Below are positions 47,100 through 60,540 of a stretch of DNA of 64,000 nt, piece by piece (position 1 is the first letter of the stretch; each line of letters begins with the position of its first letter). Where the stretch lies: positions 610,450 through 674,449 of the forward strand of contig JXTB01000081.1 in the NCBI GenBank assembly GCA_002914805.1. The letters are read 5' to 3'. The position numbers and the translations under genes were made by a program. Source of the stretch: Parasponia andersonii. Taxonomy: Eukaryota; Streptophyta; Magnoliopsida; Rosales; Cannabaceae. A model generated the notes under the pieces. That model ran no database searches. It saw only the letters and a list, made by a program, of their open reading frames with translations, and was not told where the DNA came from.

Positions 47100-49319
47100 T
47101 TAGCTTAGTTTAGAGATTGATCCACCAGCTGCCACGTACTGTTGCTCAAGCTACAGTTATCAGAATGAATGGGGGGAAAAAACATATGAAAAAGAATACA
47201 ATTGACAAATAAAGAGAACAAATCTCAAATCCAATACAGAGGCCAATCAAGATACTAAGCAAGTAACGTATACCTCATTATTCAGCAAATAGTTTTCATG
47301 TACTCACCATAAACAATGCCTTAAGGTTGTCCTTCAGCACATAGCATTCTTGTTTTAATTGTTGCAGACATCTCAAACATCTACATAAAAGTTAAAGCTA
47401 GGATTGTCAACAAAAATTATGCAATAGGATAGTAACTAACTTATTAGCCTTCGACTGGATCGTTGAAGGTTTTGATGGTTAAGCCCTAAATTTATGATCA
47501 TATAAATGACTCTGTTAAAAAAGTCAAGGAGCAAGAAGAAGGAGATATACAATGGAGGCTGATTTCTTATTTAACAATATTTAGGAGAAATTCCCAACCA
47601 CAATATTTAAGAAAGAAACTTCCATCCAGAAGAAGCAAAGTTGCATGATTCTCTAATATAACCGAGTCTTAGATGAACTAAACCAACTATGAGTTAAATA
47701 AAACCTTAAAATATATTCCTTTAAATACTGAAGTCTAGGGCTTCTAAGTTATGTTTCAAATAATTGGAGAAGCATGCACATTACATATCTTTTCCAACAT
47801 TCAGTAACTCTATAAACAAGACCACAAAGTCATGCATTTGAAGTCTTTGCTTATGGCAATGAATAGAAAACCATCAAGATAAACATCAAAGAGGACACAA
47901 CACTAGAACATGGACTACACAAGATAAGAGAAGCACCTCAAGAAAAACTGAAATACCAGAAAACAAAACACAAAAGTAAAGGGGATTATTGCGCAAATTT
48001 GAAAGCCATAGCAAGAGTTATCGACCTTGAAAAATCCACCTAGGGTTTTTTGATTTTCTAATTCGTTGATAAGTGATTTGTCATAACTGAAAATATTTCA
48101 AGTTAAAGTACAGCTAATAAACAAATAATTTAAAGTAGAGTAAACAAATAAAATTTTCAAGAAATAATTGGTGTAATATCAATTTTTCTAATGACAAACT
48201 AAAAATCTGCAATGTGAAGTTCTGGAGCAAAAGTTACCCTTCTTTGTTCTGAGTCTCACAGTAATTCCTGAAGTTAATGCATCCATTTTTAAGTCTCAAT
48301 GCCCCTATGCTGTTAATCAGAAAACCAAATGTTCAATAACGTTCAAAGCAGAAAAAAAAAAAAATGTTCAATACAGTTCAAAGCACCAAAGGAAATAAAA
48401 TCATCATCCAATTCCAGCTAGTTTCACAGATTTTCCTAGCAACATATACTTTCAGCAAATTGTGTACAACTACATATCATAAGTGTTTGTTTTCAAAAGT
48501 TACCTAAAACCCGGATGTAAGAACCAGATGAAGCATAGAAAAGCAAAAAACTCAAATGAAAAATTCAATTTTAATTCGCAAAGAATATATACCTGGCACT
48601 ACTACCTTTGAACTGGTGAACATAGGCATCTACCTGTTTGAAGTCCACCACTTTTTCTTCACTACAGAAATGAGAATTATGGCCCATTCAACAAAATTAT
48701 ATGACTTGACAGGGAGAGAAGAAAAAAGGACACAAACTCACAGAGCCTTCGCCATGTTACTGAGGAGCTTCTCAGAGTCGTCAAAGAAGAGAGAAACAAC
48801 CTCGACCACAAACTTTGGGTTGTCCTCATCCTGCAGTTGCTTTAGCTGCAGAAACTGATCGTCCAAGAATCCCTTCTCCAAAACACCAAAAACCATCTTC
48901 AGTAATTCCCGAGCTCAAAAGAATTAAAAAAAAAACAATAATGCTAATAAACAGAATCAGGAATTAAACCAGTTTACTTCGATGAAACCAACCTTAAAAA
49001 AAAAAATGATAATAATACTATAAACAGAATCAAGAATTAAACCAGTTTATTTCGATGGACAATTCCACCCTCGAATCTTTAAACTCCATGTACATGTTGA
49101 AAAACATCAATTTTTACACTCAAATAGTTTCATTAAAGAGATAAAGAAACAAAAAAAATCATATAAACTGAAGAGACCCAAACAAAGATCCACATCAAAG
49201 AAAAGTGTCAAGAAAAATTTACAACTTTTAAAGGGTCATAAGGAAACAATACAAACCTCTTGACAAAGACGTTGGAGGTGATCAGACCATTGTTTTAGCA
49301 ACTGAGAAGCAGCATCCAT
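47100..49319 (-). CDS. AHP: Histidine-containing phosphotransfer protein (AHP), cytokinin relay
   Basis: Six short exons join in frame: 49319-49257, 48872-48742, 48661-48593, 48309-48238, 47380-47308 and 47150-47100, giving 152 residues (Arabidopsis AHP1-3 and 5 have about 154-156). AHPs carry phosphate from membrane histidine kinases (cytokinin receptors AHK2-4) to nuclear response regulators. The HPt core is complete: [16 protein letters not shown] (22-37), [13 protein letters not shown], then [17 protein letters not shown] with the phospho-accepting His80 and the following K-G-S-S, then [20 protein letters not shown], and a C-terminal [12 protein letters not shown]. Donors and acceptors are all GT/AG, at the usual AHP intron positions. 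Oddities are HQF where HQL is usual, and ALRLKNGC where A-Q-R-V-K-N-A-C is usual. Because His and Lys are kept, it is likely a true, not pseudo, phosphotransmitter. The A of the first ATG is 49319; no earlier in-frame start is needed. Confidence 0.9.
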
Positions 49320-51460
49320 GGTGCCCTGCCTGTTCCTTCAACTAGAACAAATTTTGAGAACCCAGACGAGCGGTTTGTGTAAGTGGGCAGATCTTAAAAT
49401 TGAGAGAAGGAGACTGAAATGGAAGAAACACAGAGAAACGTTCAAAGGGTTTTTGAGTATACGTAGAAATGGAATGAAATGAAGGGAAAGGAAACTCAGT
49501 GAGTTGCCAAGAACGTGTTGGTATGTCGGACTGGCAATTTAAGGCTTTACTGAATTTGGTTCCAAATTATAATTATTGCCCAATAATGGCTACTTTTTAC
49601 TTTAATTTTTATATTATTTGGTTTTTCAAAAGTTTTTTTAGTGGTTTCTGTGATCTCCAGATAGAATACCTCTCTCACCTTTCAACTTTTTCTATTATCG
49701 CACGACTTTACCTTTCTTGTCATCCACTAAGACGATGGTCAAACAATTTCTTTAATAAAAAAAAAATAAAGGAAAAGTATCAGGATATATGACACTATCT
49801 AATAAATCAGTATATTATATTATGATCTGCGCAATGCATGATCTTTACACAGGACACGAGTTCATTTTCTTTATAAAATAAGTAAAGATAACAAATTATA
49901 TGTTTTTTCTTTTAAGAAAAAAGAAAAAGGAAATACACAAAACTTGCAGTTTTAATTGTCCTTTAAAATTGAGTGGGGTCTTTTAAAAAAAAAATAATAA
50001 TAATTGAGGGGGAAAAAACCCGAAAAGGAAGAGCATTAGTGTTGTTTTCCTCCAGTTATAAATGAACCTTGTATGCCTAGATACAGATGATATGTACCGT
50101 GTACATTTATGTCACTGCGGAGGCCGAGGGCAGAGAAAAAAAAGAAAACTATTTAATAAGGAATTTAGTGAGATTATTATTATTAACCCGCTTTTTCTTT
50201 TTCCCTATTGATTCTCTGTAACTTTATTTGTTAATGTCGCGGCATAAAAAGGATAATTAGCTAGACTCTAGGAAGAAAATATACAGGACTAACGGTTTTT
50301 AGTGTCAGCAGCTCCTTTTGTCCCCTCTTCCTTTTTCCCTTAAAATCGTACCCATATTATGTATATAAAAAGCACACTACCCTGAAAAGCAAAATAATTG
50401 CCAAAACCAAAATAGTTGCCAAAACATCTTTTGCCCTTCGTTAAATTGGCGCACAAACATACGGGGAAAAATAAGACAATTTCTCCAAATCTTTTGGGAT
50501 GAATTAATTCGTTGAGGTATCATAACTCCGTTCAAAATCATATCTCCAAAATTATTGAAAAAAACAAAACCTTCACATTGTTCTCATAAGGTCAGAAATC
50601 TGAATAGAGATAAACACGTTTTCTATGTTTCTTTCAGTTTCAACGACGCCTCAGTACCATTACATATAATATCATATGATCATGATGTCTTTACATTTTG
50701 TTTGCTTCTTAAAAGCAGTATCTCATTGTCTAGACTCGCAAGTTGTAACTAACGAGGACTAAATTCTATCAATAACGTGGATTAACAGACGAAATTCTAT
50801 GATTTGCGTTGTCTTAGCTGATCCACCAAAATAACCAAACGATTGATAAACATATATCATGTTTAAAACGTGACCATTTTCACAAGCATTTTCTTATATC
50901 CTGTATCACAATGCAGTGTGCATAAATAACATATCCATATTTTATCTCGTCAAACATTTTTTTATAAAAGCTTTTAGTAGATAGAGCAATAATATCGTGA
51001 TACAACTTCGAGAGAGCTAGTAGCTTCACATTGGATTCATCTGTACAGACAAGTCTCACACAAAGTTCCAAGACCGGGAATGCAAAACCAAATAGTGTCC
51101 GGCAAGAGTGTACAAACAAAATCACACCCCTCACTCCCACAACCCCTGCCCCCCAAGTTTAGAATCCTCCAGGAATTTACCGATTTCAATGTACAAAATT
51201 TACAAGAGAAAATAGATCGACTTACCACAGCAACAAAGCTTGAACTGTTTGCACATATAGACTTATTCACAACATGCTTTGCAGTTTAGTTGTTAAAAAG
51301 ATGCCAAGTGACATGAATCCAGCAGCTTAATTCAGTAGATCAACCTGCCACAATGTTGGAAGGGAAAAGAAGCAAGAATGGAAGTACTGAATTAAATCAC
51401 ATGTACTGATATCATGCATTTGAAACAATACGAGACATAAATTGATGAATAGCTGCAGTT
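49320..51460. other. AHP promoter side and spacer
   Basis: The AHP 5' leader and promoter occupy the first few hundred bases (49320-49500). The rest is AT-rich with no recognised gene. The right part should contain the 3' UTR of the ATG18g-type gene. Confidence 0.5.
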
Positions 51461-51889
51461 TTAGCTTCGGATTTCTGTACCTTCTTCAGAAAAGGGGAAT
51501 ATGCCCCCATGAATTTCATCATTTTCCCATCATCAGATTTTTCTCTTTTGACAACTGGCTTCTGCTGCTGTCAATTTTATTTAGTTACAACTTCAGTTAA
51601 CCCATGGCATTCATTGTGTTCCAAAGTCTTACAGTGTTCCTACTTAAATAACTGTGCAAGATCTACTGCATGGCACAAAACAAAAGACCCCTCAGCAATG
51701 ATTGTCATACTCGAAGCCTGTTCGTCATTACTTAAAAGTGCTCCTTCCCCAGTAACACTTCCTACAGGATGCAATTTATTGCCTAACATAGGTAAAACAC
51801 TAGTGACACAACTGTCAACTTACGAATCACTATTCTTCAAATCTTTGGAGCGCAAAAAGTGTTTAAGGATTCCACATCAGGTATGGATC
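51461..51889 (-). pseudogene. Decayed C-terminal coding tail of the ATG18g-type gene
   Basis: Directly after the in-frame TGA that ends the readable gene (51892-51890), the DNA still encodes recognisable ATG18g tail pieces, but in changing frames with stops between them. One frame runs from about 51840 to 51590 (GNKLHPVGSVTGEGALLSND, later LEHNECHGLTEVVT), interrupted by TAA and TAG. Another ends with ENDEIHGGIFPFSEEG (51526-51479) and a stop at 51461. The ENDE-x-x-GG-x-F-x-FSEEG end is typical of plant ATG18g proteins. The preceding codon pair GAT-GAT-GGG sits one base out of frame with it. No simple splice restores a frame, because stops lie in each piece. This is host coding sequence turned into 3' UTR, or an assembly problem. 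Confidence 0.65.
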
Positions 51890-54800
51890 TCAAAATTCAA
51901 AAACATTTTCGTTTCTTTCTTGTTCATTTGGAGTCTGGCCAGTGACCGAATAGATCCTCTCATAGTTTATTTGGTCAAAATCAAGTAGATTCTCAATTCT
52001 TCTTGATGAACCTGATGAGAGTAACATATTTGTTAGTACAAATTCAAGAGGGCCATCTGTTAAAAATGGTTAGAATGGAAAGTTATTATTAGCTGTGCCA
52101 ACCTCTACCAGTGTAGATTAGGCACACGTGCTATGCTGTAGTTTGATATCTACAAACAAATTAACTCAGAAATGGAAAGCAAAGATTTCAAGCAATGCTC
52201 TTGGTGAGCCCTTAAACGAGCTCAAAAAGCGGAAGTTACTGGTTTAAAGCATGCTCTACCTTACCTCTTAAATCTTAATATCAATGCGTCTGGACAGTAA
52301 TTGGAGTTAAGAAATGCTTGTATAACCTAATGTGCAATTTATTTATTTGGACAATTTACAACAAAGAATACTGCAGAAACAAAGCCCTCGACCATATATT
52401 TGCATCCTAACAAAGTACCGTCTTCTAGACACTTATTTCTATTCTTCTACTGACAGCACAACATCCAATATCACATAAAGTATCTTCATTTCTGGATATC
52501 AATAGAGGAAATTCATTATCTAAATAGTACCGATATAAAGAGAATCCAGTGTTATCTAAAGCATCTCTTCTATATCTTATAGCTATATCTTACCCCCATC
52601 TGAGCTTTCGGTGGAGCTAAGTGATGCAGGCTTTGAATGACAAATAACAGTTTCTTCTGTGATCTTCTCCTCTGTCTGATGTGGTCCTGGAAATGTAGTA
52701 GAATTGGGATATCTTACCCCAAGAAGGACTCTGAACCATTAGACCAAGCAAGTTTCCAATAAATAGCAGAATAGCAGGAAAAAATAAGTTGAAAAGTAAA
52801 AAGAATTCGCTCAGTAACATGACAAAACAGCACACACGAAATCCTCCTCCCATAATAAAAGAAAATGGTTTAGCAAGACGGAAGCATTAACATGTCAAGA
52901 TACAATTGCAAACACGAATTTGTTTACAGTCATTAGAATTCAGAACATAAAGTAACTGTATATTAAATCGTTGTCACCTGTCATTCCAGTTTGATTTGAT
53001 GGTATGATGAAAATGGTCAAAAATAGGCAACAATTCCTTCCTTCTCATTTCAATTTCATGAATAGGTAACTTTTCAATTTCAAACTCTCCACCATCAAGG
53101 CTGTCAACGCTAGGACAACCCATCGTGTAAAAGCAGATCTAGAACAATGATAATAATTGATAAATGAATTACTAATAGCAAAATAATCGGAATCATTCAC
53201 ATCTTACAGCTTCAATACAAGGTATACCTTTGATTTTTGCCATATTGGTAACCTCAGATCACTTATTTGCACCTCAGCATTTGATAGGTACCAGTGGGAC
53301 CTCTCATGGGGCTTTCCGCAATGACTTTCTACTATCTTTTCTTCCCCAACGCCAGCATTCATGTCTAATGACTCCATTCCATACACATTATTGGAAGCTA
53401 ATTTATTCTGATTTATTTCAGGCACATCTTGTCTATCAAAGCTTGCACCAAAAGGACAGTCCTCTCTCTCTGGCCAATCTGATCGTCTACAAACATCCCA
53501 CCATTGAATAGGTTCTACCTTCACTCTCAATTCATCCTCCTGCAGGGACATTAGCGAAGCTGATTGCATACTTGAACCACCTTTACTTGGTTCCACCCCA
53601 ATCGATGGCCGGAGTTCATGTTGAACTACATGACCCGATGGAGTATACACTAGAAGATACTCCAGGGAATCCGCCCTTGAGTTGCTGTGCTGAAGACTGC
53701 GAAATAGAGAGTTATGAAAGACAGCAGCAACAGCACCAGATGGCACAAACACCTTTCCCGTTGGAGACGTAGCAGTGTTGTTGACTGTACTAAGCCATCC
53801 AAAACTACTGTATTTTATCCTGCTCACAACAGAAAGGACAATGGGCACAGGGGGTGGAAAAGATTGCTGAGTAATCACATACGATGATGTAGACCACCAC
53901 GGTAGAGACAAAACTGGATATAGGGATGGTTCTCCACACTGAGAAGTAAGAAGTTGAAATCCAGCATCTCCACCAAACGGGGACAACACAAAAATGTGGC
54001 AGGTCCCCTTGGATGAAACAATTGCAATCCACTGACTGTAATGACTAAAACAAATATCTTGGATCATCTGAGATATATACAAACAGTGCAAAGAAAATTG
54101 CATAAATACAACCATACAAAAAATTAAAAAAATTTGAAACCAAAAAATAAAACAGAATCTTAAAATAAATTTAGACTCACGGCTGATGTTATTCCACGAT
54201 GCAGTTTATAAAGATGCACATGAGAAGAACTTGAAGTGAAGTTCTGAACACCAGAACCACTATGGGTATATGAAGGCATTATCCGGAAGATATTTATGTT
54301 ATTCCCATATATTGAGGCAGTAACCAGAAGAGTGCCACTAGGGTCAAAACACAGTGCAGATATTGGACTAGTATGAGCTTTAAACTGTGATATAATTGCT
54401 CGGGAAACAAAATCTTTGACTACAACCTGCAAGCAAACAATGTAAGGAAGATTAATTGATAAATCAACCTTATGAAACAAGCTCAAAACTTCCAAACTAT
54501 ACAAGGTAAGGCCCACACCCGATCAGCCCTCTTCGCCCACACCAACAAAACCAGCCCACAGCCATAAATACATTTATATTTATTGATATATACAATATAT
54601 CATTAAATCACAGAACTTATATACTCTTGTATGTTTATATGTTTTTGAATTTAAAGAATTTCATTAGCTCAATTGAAAATGAAATGTAAATTCCCCAATT
54701 TTGTAAGTGGAGAAAAGAAAAAAGGTAAGCATGCTCTTGGTTTCTGCTCATATCATAACAGAGCCTAACATATGTACTTGTTATTCACAAAAGTCACATA

Positions 54801-56543
54801 CAAAGCTATTGCAGATTCCAGTGGAGTATATACAATTAAGATACCAACCATTCCTGCGTTATCCATTTCTGTTCCTGCAAGCTTGCCAACCTTCCAGCCA
54901 GAACTTGATGACACTGGAGAATTGGACCCATCAGGAAGCAGCTCTACACAGTATTTAGACAAAGTTTTGTAGCCTAAATCGCCCAGATTGATTAGTCCAG
55001 CAGCCAACTGTTTGCTAGACTCCATTGCATAACGAGCCATCAAACTACTACCACTTGGTGATGTAGATGGACTAACTCCAGATGGAGAAAGATTCTGCGG
55101 GCTTACACGACCACTATTTGACACAAGTGGGCTATTGGATGCATATGCCAGCCACCTTGGGCCCACAGCCATTGGACCATAACCTACATTAACACCAACT
55201 GATCCTTGTCCCGCCAGCTGAGGTACAGGATAGGTGAGAACACTGAATTTATTCTCAAGAGTGAGAGCATCAAAGCAATATATCTGCCATTGAAAATCAA
55301 GAAAATGAGTTACCTACCCAACAAACAATAGGATCAGTAAAAACTCAAAATATGTGGCAGGTACTCTTCGTATTGCAAATAGAACTGCTTTCAATAGATA
55401 GAAATCATGTGAACATGCCAGACCAGAGAATAAGAAACTATTGCTTCATTAACAAGTACCACACTGGATTCCGAAAAAATTAAAATGGATAACAAATGAA
55501 GAACCAACCACCTAAGTCAGTACTTTGAAATTTTACATCTGCATAACGTGTATCCATGCTATTCAGAGGAAGAACCAAACAAAATGTCTTGTAATTTAAT
55601 CATCGTAGATTCGCCAGCACTTACTTGTGTTGCAAGACCAACAGCTACTATCCGAGGACTGCATCGAACCATACAGACAGCAGACCGAAACCTGAGAACA
55701 TGCACATAAGAATGGGAACTAAGGGAGTAAAACTGAACAGTCGTAGGAGAGTTGACACAGTTTCCTGACATCAAATCCACACCGTCATTCCTACCCAACC
55801 CTCCTGCCTGACTCCCATTTTGACTCATGCTCGGACTGTTGGCATCATCCCCGGCAACAACCACTAGAAGCGGATGGGATGCTCTGTATCCTTCCTGAAC
55901 ACCAGAAGTCGCAGGAATGGGTTGCATCTGTAAGAATGACACGGGACCATCTCGCTTCGAAACCAGTTCACTAAAATTAGAAGCATCCTCCACATCAAAG
56001 ACTTGAAAGCCATTTTGGTAACCCAGTAACAGGATATGTTTGAAGACAGATGGACCGAGCTCTACCCTGTCGAAACCCGCCCAAGTTACCTGTTTACCAA
56101 CCAAACTTTATACTATATATCATCATAAAAAACATCGCTCTAAGCATATAAATGAGCTTTCACTCAACCTAGAGCTAAAGATAATAGATTGACACACAAG
56201 TCCAAAACCCAAGCGTTTTCCCCACTGAAGGTGTTTGTAAATCAATAATCTTCAACACTTGAATGCATAAATATGTACGGGTTGATATGTATATATATAC
56301 ATGCATAAAAACTTGGGACACTAAATTGGAGAAATTGAAAGTAATGGGGGGAAAATAGGTGACCTGATCCTTTTGATCGTCAGAAGAAGCAGCAGCAGAA
56401 ATGGTAGCAGCGACCGTAGCACCGGCGGACCGTACAGTGGAAGCAACAGTGCCAGCATTAGAGGAGACCGTCTTGAGGCAAGACGATATAATCCTCAGCG
56501 AATTCGGCAACAGCCCGCTGTTTCTACCCTTCCCTTTCTTCAT
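51890..56543 (-). CDS. ATG18G: Autophagy-related protein 18g (PROPPIN with BCAS3 domain), C-terminally shortened
   Basis: Eight exons: 56543-56364, 56089-55625, 55283-54849, 54426-54181, 54067-53228, 53138-52978, 52730-52594 and 52011-51890, giving 861 residues against about 960 in Arabidopsis ATG18g (length from memory). ATG18 proteins are WD40 propellers that bind phosphoinositides during autophagosome formation. Landmarks are the start MKKGKGRNSGLLPNSLRIIS, then LLLGYQNGFQVFDVEDASNF, GPMAVGPRWLAYAS and FKAHTSPISALCFDPSGTLL. LYKLHRGITSA follows at the place where the FRRG phosphoinositide motif sits in other ATG18s; here it is LHRG. The BCAS3 region includes RIKYSSFGWL, GKVFVPSGAVAAVFH and VEPIQWWDVCRRSDW. 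Splice sites are normal throughout. The reading frame stops at a TGA earlier than in relatives, and a decayed tail follows. The start is set by the conserved MKKGKG; upstream in-frame codons give an Arg-rich, unlikely extension. Confidence 0.92.
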
Positions 56544-56854
56544 CCTCTTCCTCTTCCTCTTCCGCCTCCTCCACCACCAACACCGCCGCCGCCGACGAGC
56601 ATACCTGATCGCCGACGATCGCAATCACCATCCGATGATCACCACCGCCGATCGCAATCCCCCGATCACTACTCTCCTCCGACTTTAACTTGAAATTTCA
56701 AACCAAAAGAGGAAAAAAACGAAGACAAAAGCTTTCGAACTAAGACTCTGCGCTTCAGGCTTGAGCCCCTCTGTGACTGAGTCTCTCACTTTCTTAGTTC
56801 AGAGCTTTTTTTCTCTCTTCCCAAACAACCCCCATTTTCTCTCTCACGCACGCT

Positions 56855-56907
<53 letters not shown>

Positions 56908-58379
56908 GATTTCAAACAGTACTGCTCTGCCATTTATTTATTATATATACTCGAGTCTACTCCGCCTATTTTTTTGTTTTGGGTCTGTGAAGTAAACGTA
57001 AGCAAAGCCAATTTTACAGTTGCTCTCCTTTTTGCTATTTCAACACTTTTTTTTCTTTCTTTTTTTGAAAATTATATTTTCTCTTCAATTTCTTTCTTAT
57101 GTTTTTCCACTCCGACGCCGCAGTTTGAGGCCAATGCTCGTAAAATTCTGGCGCTACCATCCCAAATTTGGAGTTTTTATTATTATTTTAATTTTTGTAT
57201 TATTTGTTTTTTTCAGATAATTTTTTTTTTTATTTTATTGCTATTCTTGGTTTTCTTTTTTTCTTTTTTTTCACGGGGAAGAGAAGAAATGATTAGTATT
57301 TTTCTTTTTTTGTTGGAAACTGGGTAGATATTTAGGTACTTTTATTTATTCTGAGATCCTCGTGGGAAAAGCTATTTGCATTTATTACGATGTGACATCT
57401 GATTTACTAGATTTTCTTGTATTTTCTTTTTAATTGGTCAGCAAACTAGTAAAGGTTTGATGGGTTGGGCCAGTTTGGGCTTTTGTACCTAGTGGGCTTT
57501 TGACCCAAAAAAATTAAAATTGTCAAATCCCGGCGAGAAAGGAATTTTATCAGGATGGCATCATTTCTGGTGCCATTTGCAACATGTCAAGACCAATATG
57601 ACACCTGTTTAATTGGGATTCCAAATGCAAAACATAAAAATTAAAACAACCCACTAATTTGTTTTTAATTTTAGTAGAACCTTATCATCATTCTGTCCGT
57701 ATCTTTTTATTTTTCTGTTCTACTTGAATTGACAATTAAAATATAAAACATTTGAAAAGAAAACTTGGAGAATTTTATAAGGGGCTGGGATTCGAACAGC
57801 TTCCTAATATGCGTCTCCATCAAGTACTGTATGTGAGGAAGGTCCAGAAGCTTTATCAACTTAAATTCATTAATTACGTCTACCACTGCAAGATCTGTAG
57901 TAACCCCATGCCAAGCATTGGCTTTAAGCCTAGTTCACAGGTTAATTTTGGTGCTGCTGCTGGATCAAACGGACGACTCTCACTTCCAACCATACTAATA
58001 TGGTTGCCTGCTTCTTCGAGTCTGGATACAATAGCTGTGTCCCTTGGTGAGCATACTCGTTGGCCATGTATCGGATAATTTGCCTTCACTCCGCCATATC
58101 CTAAGGTACCATGTCATGTAGTAACATGCATACCAATTTAAGTATTACATCACACTACTGATGAACTTTGACCAAACCAGCCAAGCACTGACACGTGGCG
58201 AGGACAAATAATTTCTTAACCGAAATCATCAAATATTTCACCATAAAGTTGCAACATTAACTACGTTCGGCACAACAATAACATCGAATTGGAAAATGAT
58301 TTTTACGACATTACAGAACTTTTTAGCGCATTGCATTGGTGATAATGAAGAAGAACATGAGACCGAGAAAATATGGTGT
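56544..58379. other. ATG18g-type promoter and spacer
   Basis: Immediately upstream of the start is a CT/CCG-rich leader. A (CT)n run at about 56863-56889 passes into a (TA)n run (56889-56909), a common leader or core-promoter pattern. Beyond 57000 the sequence is T-rich. At 57780-58090 there is a 300-bp stretch of higher complexity with open frames on both strands but no recognised family. Confidence 0.45.
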
Positions 58380-60540
58380 ATTATTTTCATTGATATTGTT
58401 CAATATATACACATAAAAACTGTTTCAATAAATCTAATAACTTAAAATCAAGGAATAAATATTAAAGAGTACAACTAATAAACAACTAAAAGATATCTAT
58501 AGCTAAATAACAACTAAGGATATCTACAAAGATAATACAAATAAATAAATGTATAAATGATAATTAAGAACTTTATGTGAATAGAAGATTTATCTCTATC
58601 GTGCCCCTCAAGATGGAGCTCGGGGAGGAGAGTCCAATCTTGTCCTTGAGATAAAGAAATCTAATACGTGGTAATAGTTTAGTAAGAGCATCGGCGAGTT
58701 GGTCATTGGAAGAGACATGCGCAACACGAAGAGCACCAGCCTGTTCTTGATCTCGAATGAAATGGAAATTAATGGCAACATGCTTTATGCGAGTCACAAT
58801 AAATCATGGGCAATTGAGGTAGTGGAACATAGAGTTCAGTCAAGAGAGAACAAACCCAAGTAAGCTCAACGGCAGTAGCAGCAACAGATCTGTATTCAGT
58901 TTCTATAAATGAACGAGCTATGGTACATTACTTCTTTGAACTACATGAAATGGGATTACGACCAAGATAAACAACATAAGCACTTGTAGAGGAGAAATCA
59001 TCCTTGTTGCTGACCCAATCAATGTCAGAAAAGGCATGGAGGGACATTGGTGAATCATATAGTAGAGATGAATACTATGATTAGAAGTACCACAAATATA
59101 ATATAGGAGACGCTTCATAATAGACTAGTGGTCAGTGGTTGGACGATGTACGTATTAAGATAATTTATTGACTGCAAAAGCGATGTCTAGTCGAGTGAAA
59201 GACAAGTACTGTAAGCCACCCACAATGGCTTTGTATTCGGTTGGATCAGTAAGGGCGGAGCTAGAATGTAGCGTAAATGGTAGACTAGTAGGAAGAGAAG
59301 TAGCTACTGATTTGGAGTTCATCATATTGGTGCAAGCAAGAAGATCAAGAATATATCGGCGCTAAGAAAGAAGGATGCCATATTTGTGCAGAATTACTTC
59401 TACATCAAGAAAATAAGTAAGTGACCTAAGATCCTTAATAGAGAATCGTTTTGCAAGCGAGGTCACAACTCGGTTGATCAGGTCTTTATTATCTCCTATA
59501 ATTATAATGTCATCAACATAAATAAGGAGATATAAACAATAACTAGAGATGTATCAGCATGAAATTTTCGGAATCCAAAGTCGACAAGAAATTGACAGAG
59601 TTCATTATACCATGCACGCGGAGCTTGCTTAAGACCATAAATAGCTTTACGAAGTTTACACACAAAATCTAGGTAGTCAGGATCAACAAATCCTAATAGC
59701 TGAGTTATATAGATATCTTCAGTGAGATGTCCCAGTAAGAAGGCATTATTGATATCAAGTTGGCGGAGAGACCAACCCCAACTAACAGCAATGCTGAGAA
59801 CAAGGCACATTGTAGTGGGCTTAACCATTGGACTGAATGTATCATTATAGTCAACACCTAGTCGTTGGTGAAAGCCTTTTACTACGAGCCGAGTTTTGTA
59901 CTTGTCAATGGAACCTTCAAAGTTTCGTAATTCAAAAAATTCATTTGCATCCAACAATATTATGAGATCAGGCAGATGTGACTAACTCCCATGTTCCATT
60001 CCGAACAAGAGCATCAAATTCTTCAAATATCGCTTATCACCATTTAGGATCTTTAAGGGCTTGGGTCGTAGTGGTGGGTTTGCGATTAGTGGGATTAGAA
60101 ATTTGGGCAGTGAGATTAAGTTTTTGGATGAGTTTATGAATGACATCTTTGGCTCGGGGTGGTCATTGGGTGATTGTTATAAGTTTGTGTTATAGGTATG
60201 GACGACGGATTAGTGGACAAGGTAGAAATATGTGGTTAGAGGGGAGAAAATTGTGGGTAAGGGGAGGTTAGGATTAAGGGGACTGGGGTGGTTAGGGCAT
60301 TGTGGGCATGTGGTGGAAGAACAATGCTCGAGGGCATATATGGAGGCTGCTTGTCAGATGGCATCTAGAGTGACCGAGTGGGAGTAATAGACAATGGGAG
60401 ACGAATGATTTGAGGAATCTAAGTGGAAAGTGTCTGTGGTTGAGGACGAGGACGAGGTAAGTGGTTATGAAGAGATGTGAAAGGAAAAACAAACTCAACA
60501 AATTTGACATGATAAGAAGCATATATAATATATTTTTAGT
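58380..60540 (-). mobile_element. Ty1/copia LTR retrotransposon fossil, partial
   Basis: Minus-strand pieces of copia pol in the right order: the linker before the reverse transcriptase, reverse transcriptase, and RNase H. AT-rich sequence at about 58380-58570, beyond the RNase H, may be a remnant of the 3' LTR. Gag, protease and the main part of integrase are absent, so it is a truncated copy. It is broken in several places and cannot be active. No pair of LTRs is available for dating; the number of breaks suggests an old insertion. Confidence 0.85.

Noticed and set aside
51080-51289. Short overlapping frames on both strands near 50880-51290
   Set aside because: No homology, no splice logic, and they lie in the 3' flank of the ATG18g-type gene.
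54707-54972. Plus-strand frames opposite ATG18g exon 3
   Set aside because: Antisense shadows of the minus-strand coding exon.
57752-58078. 108-codon plus-strand frame
   Set aside because: Higher complexity than its surroundings but no recognisable motif, and an equally long antisense frame exists. Not called as a gene.
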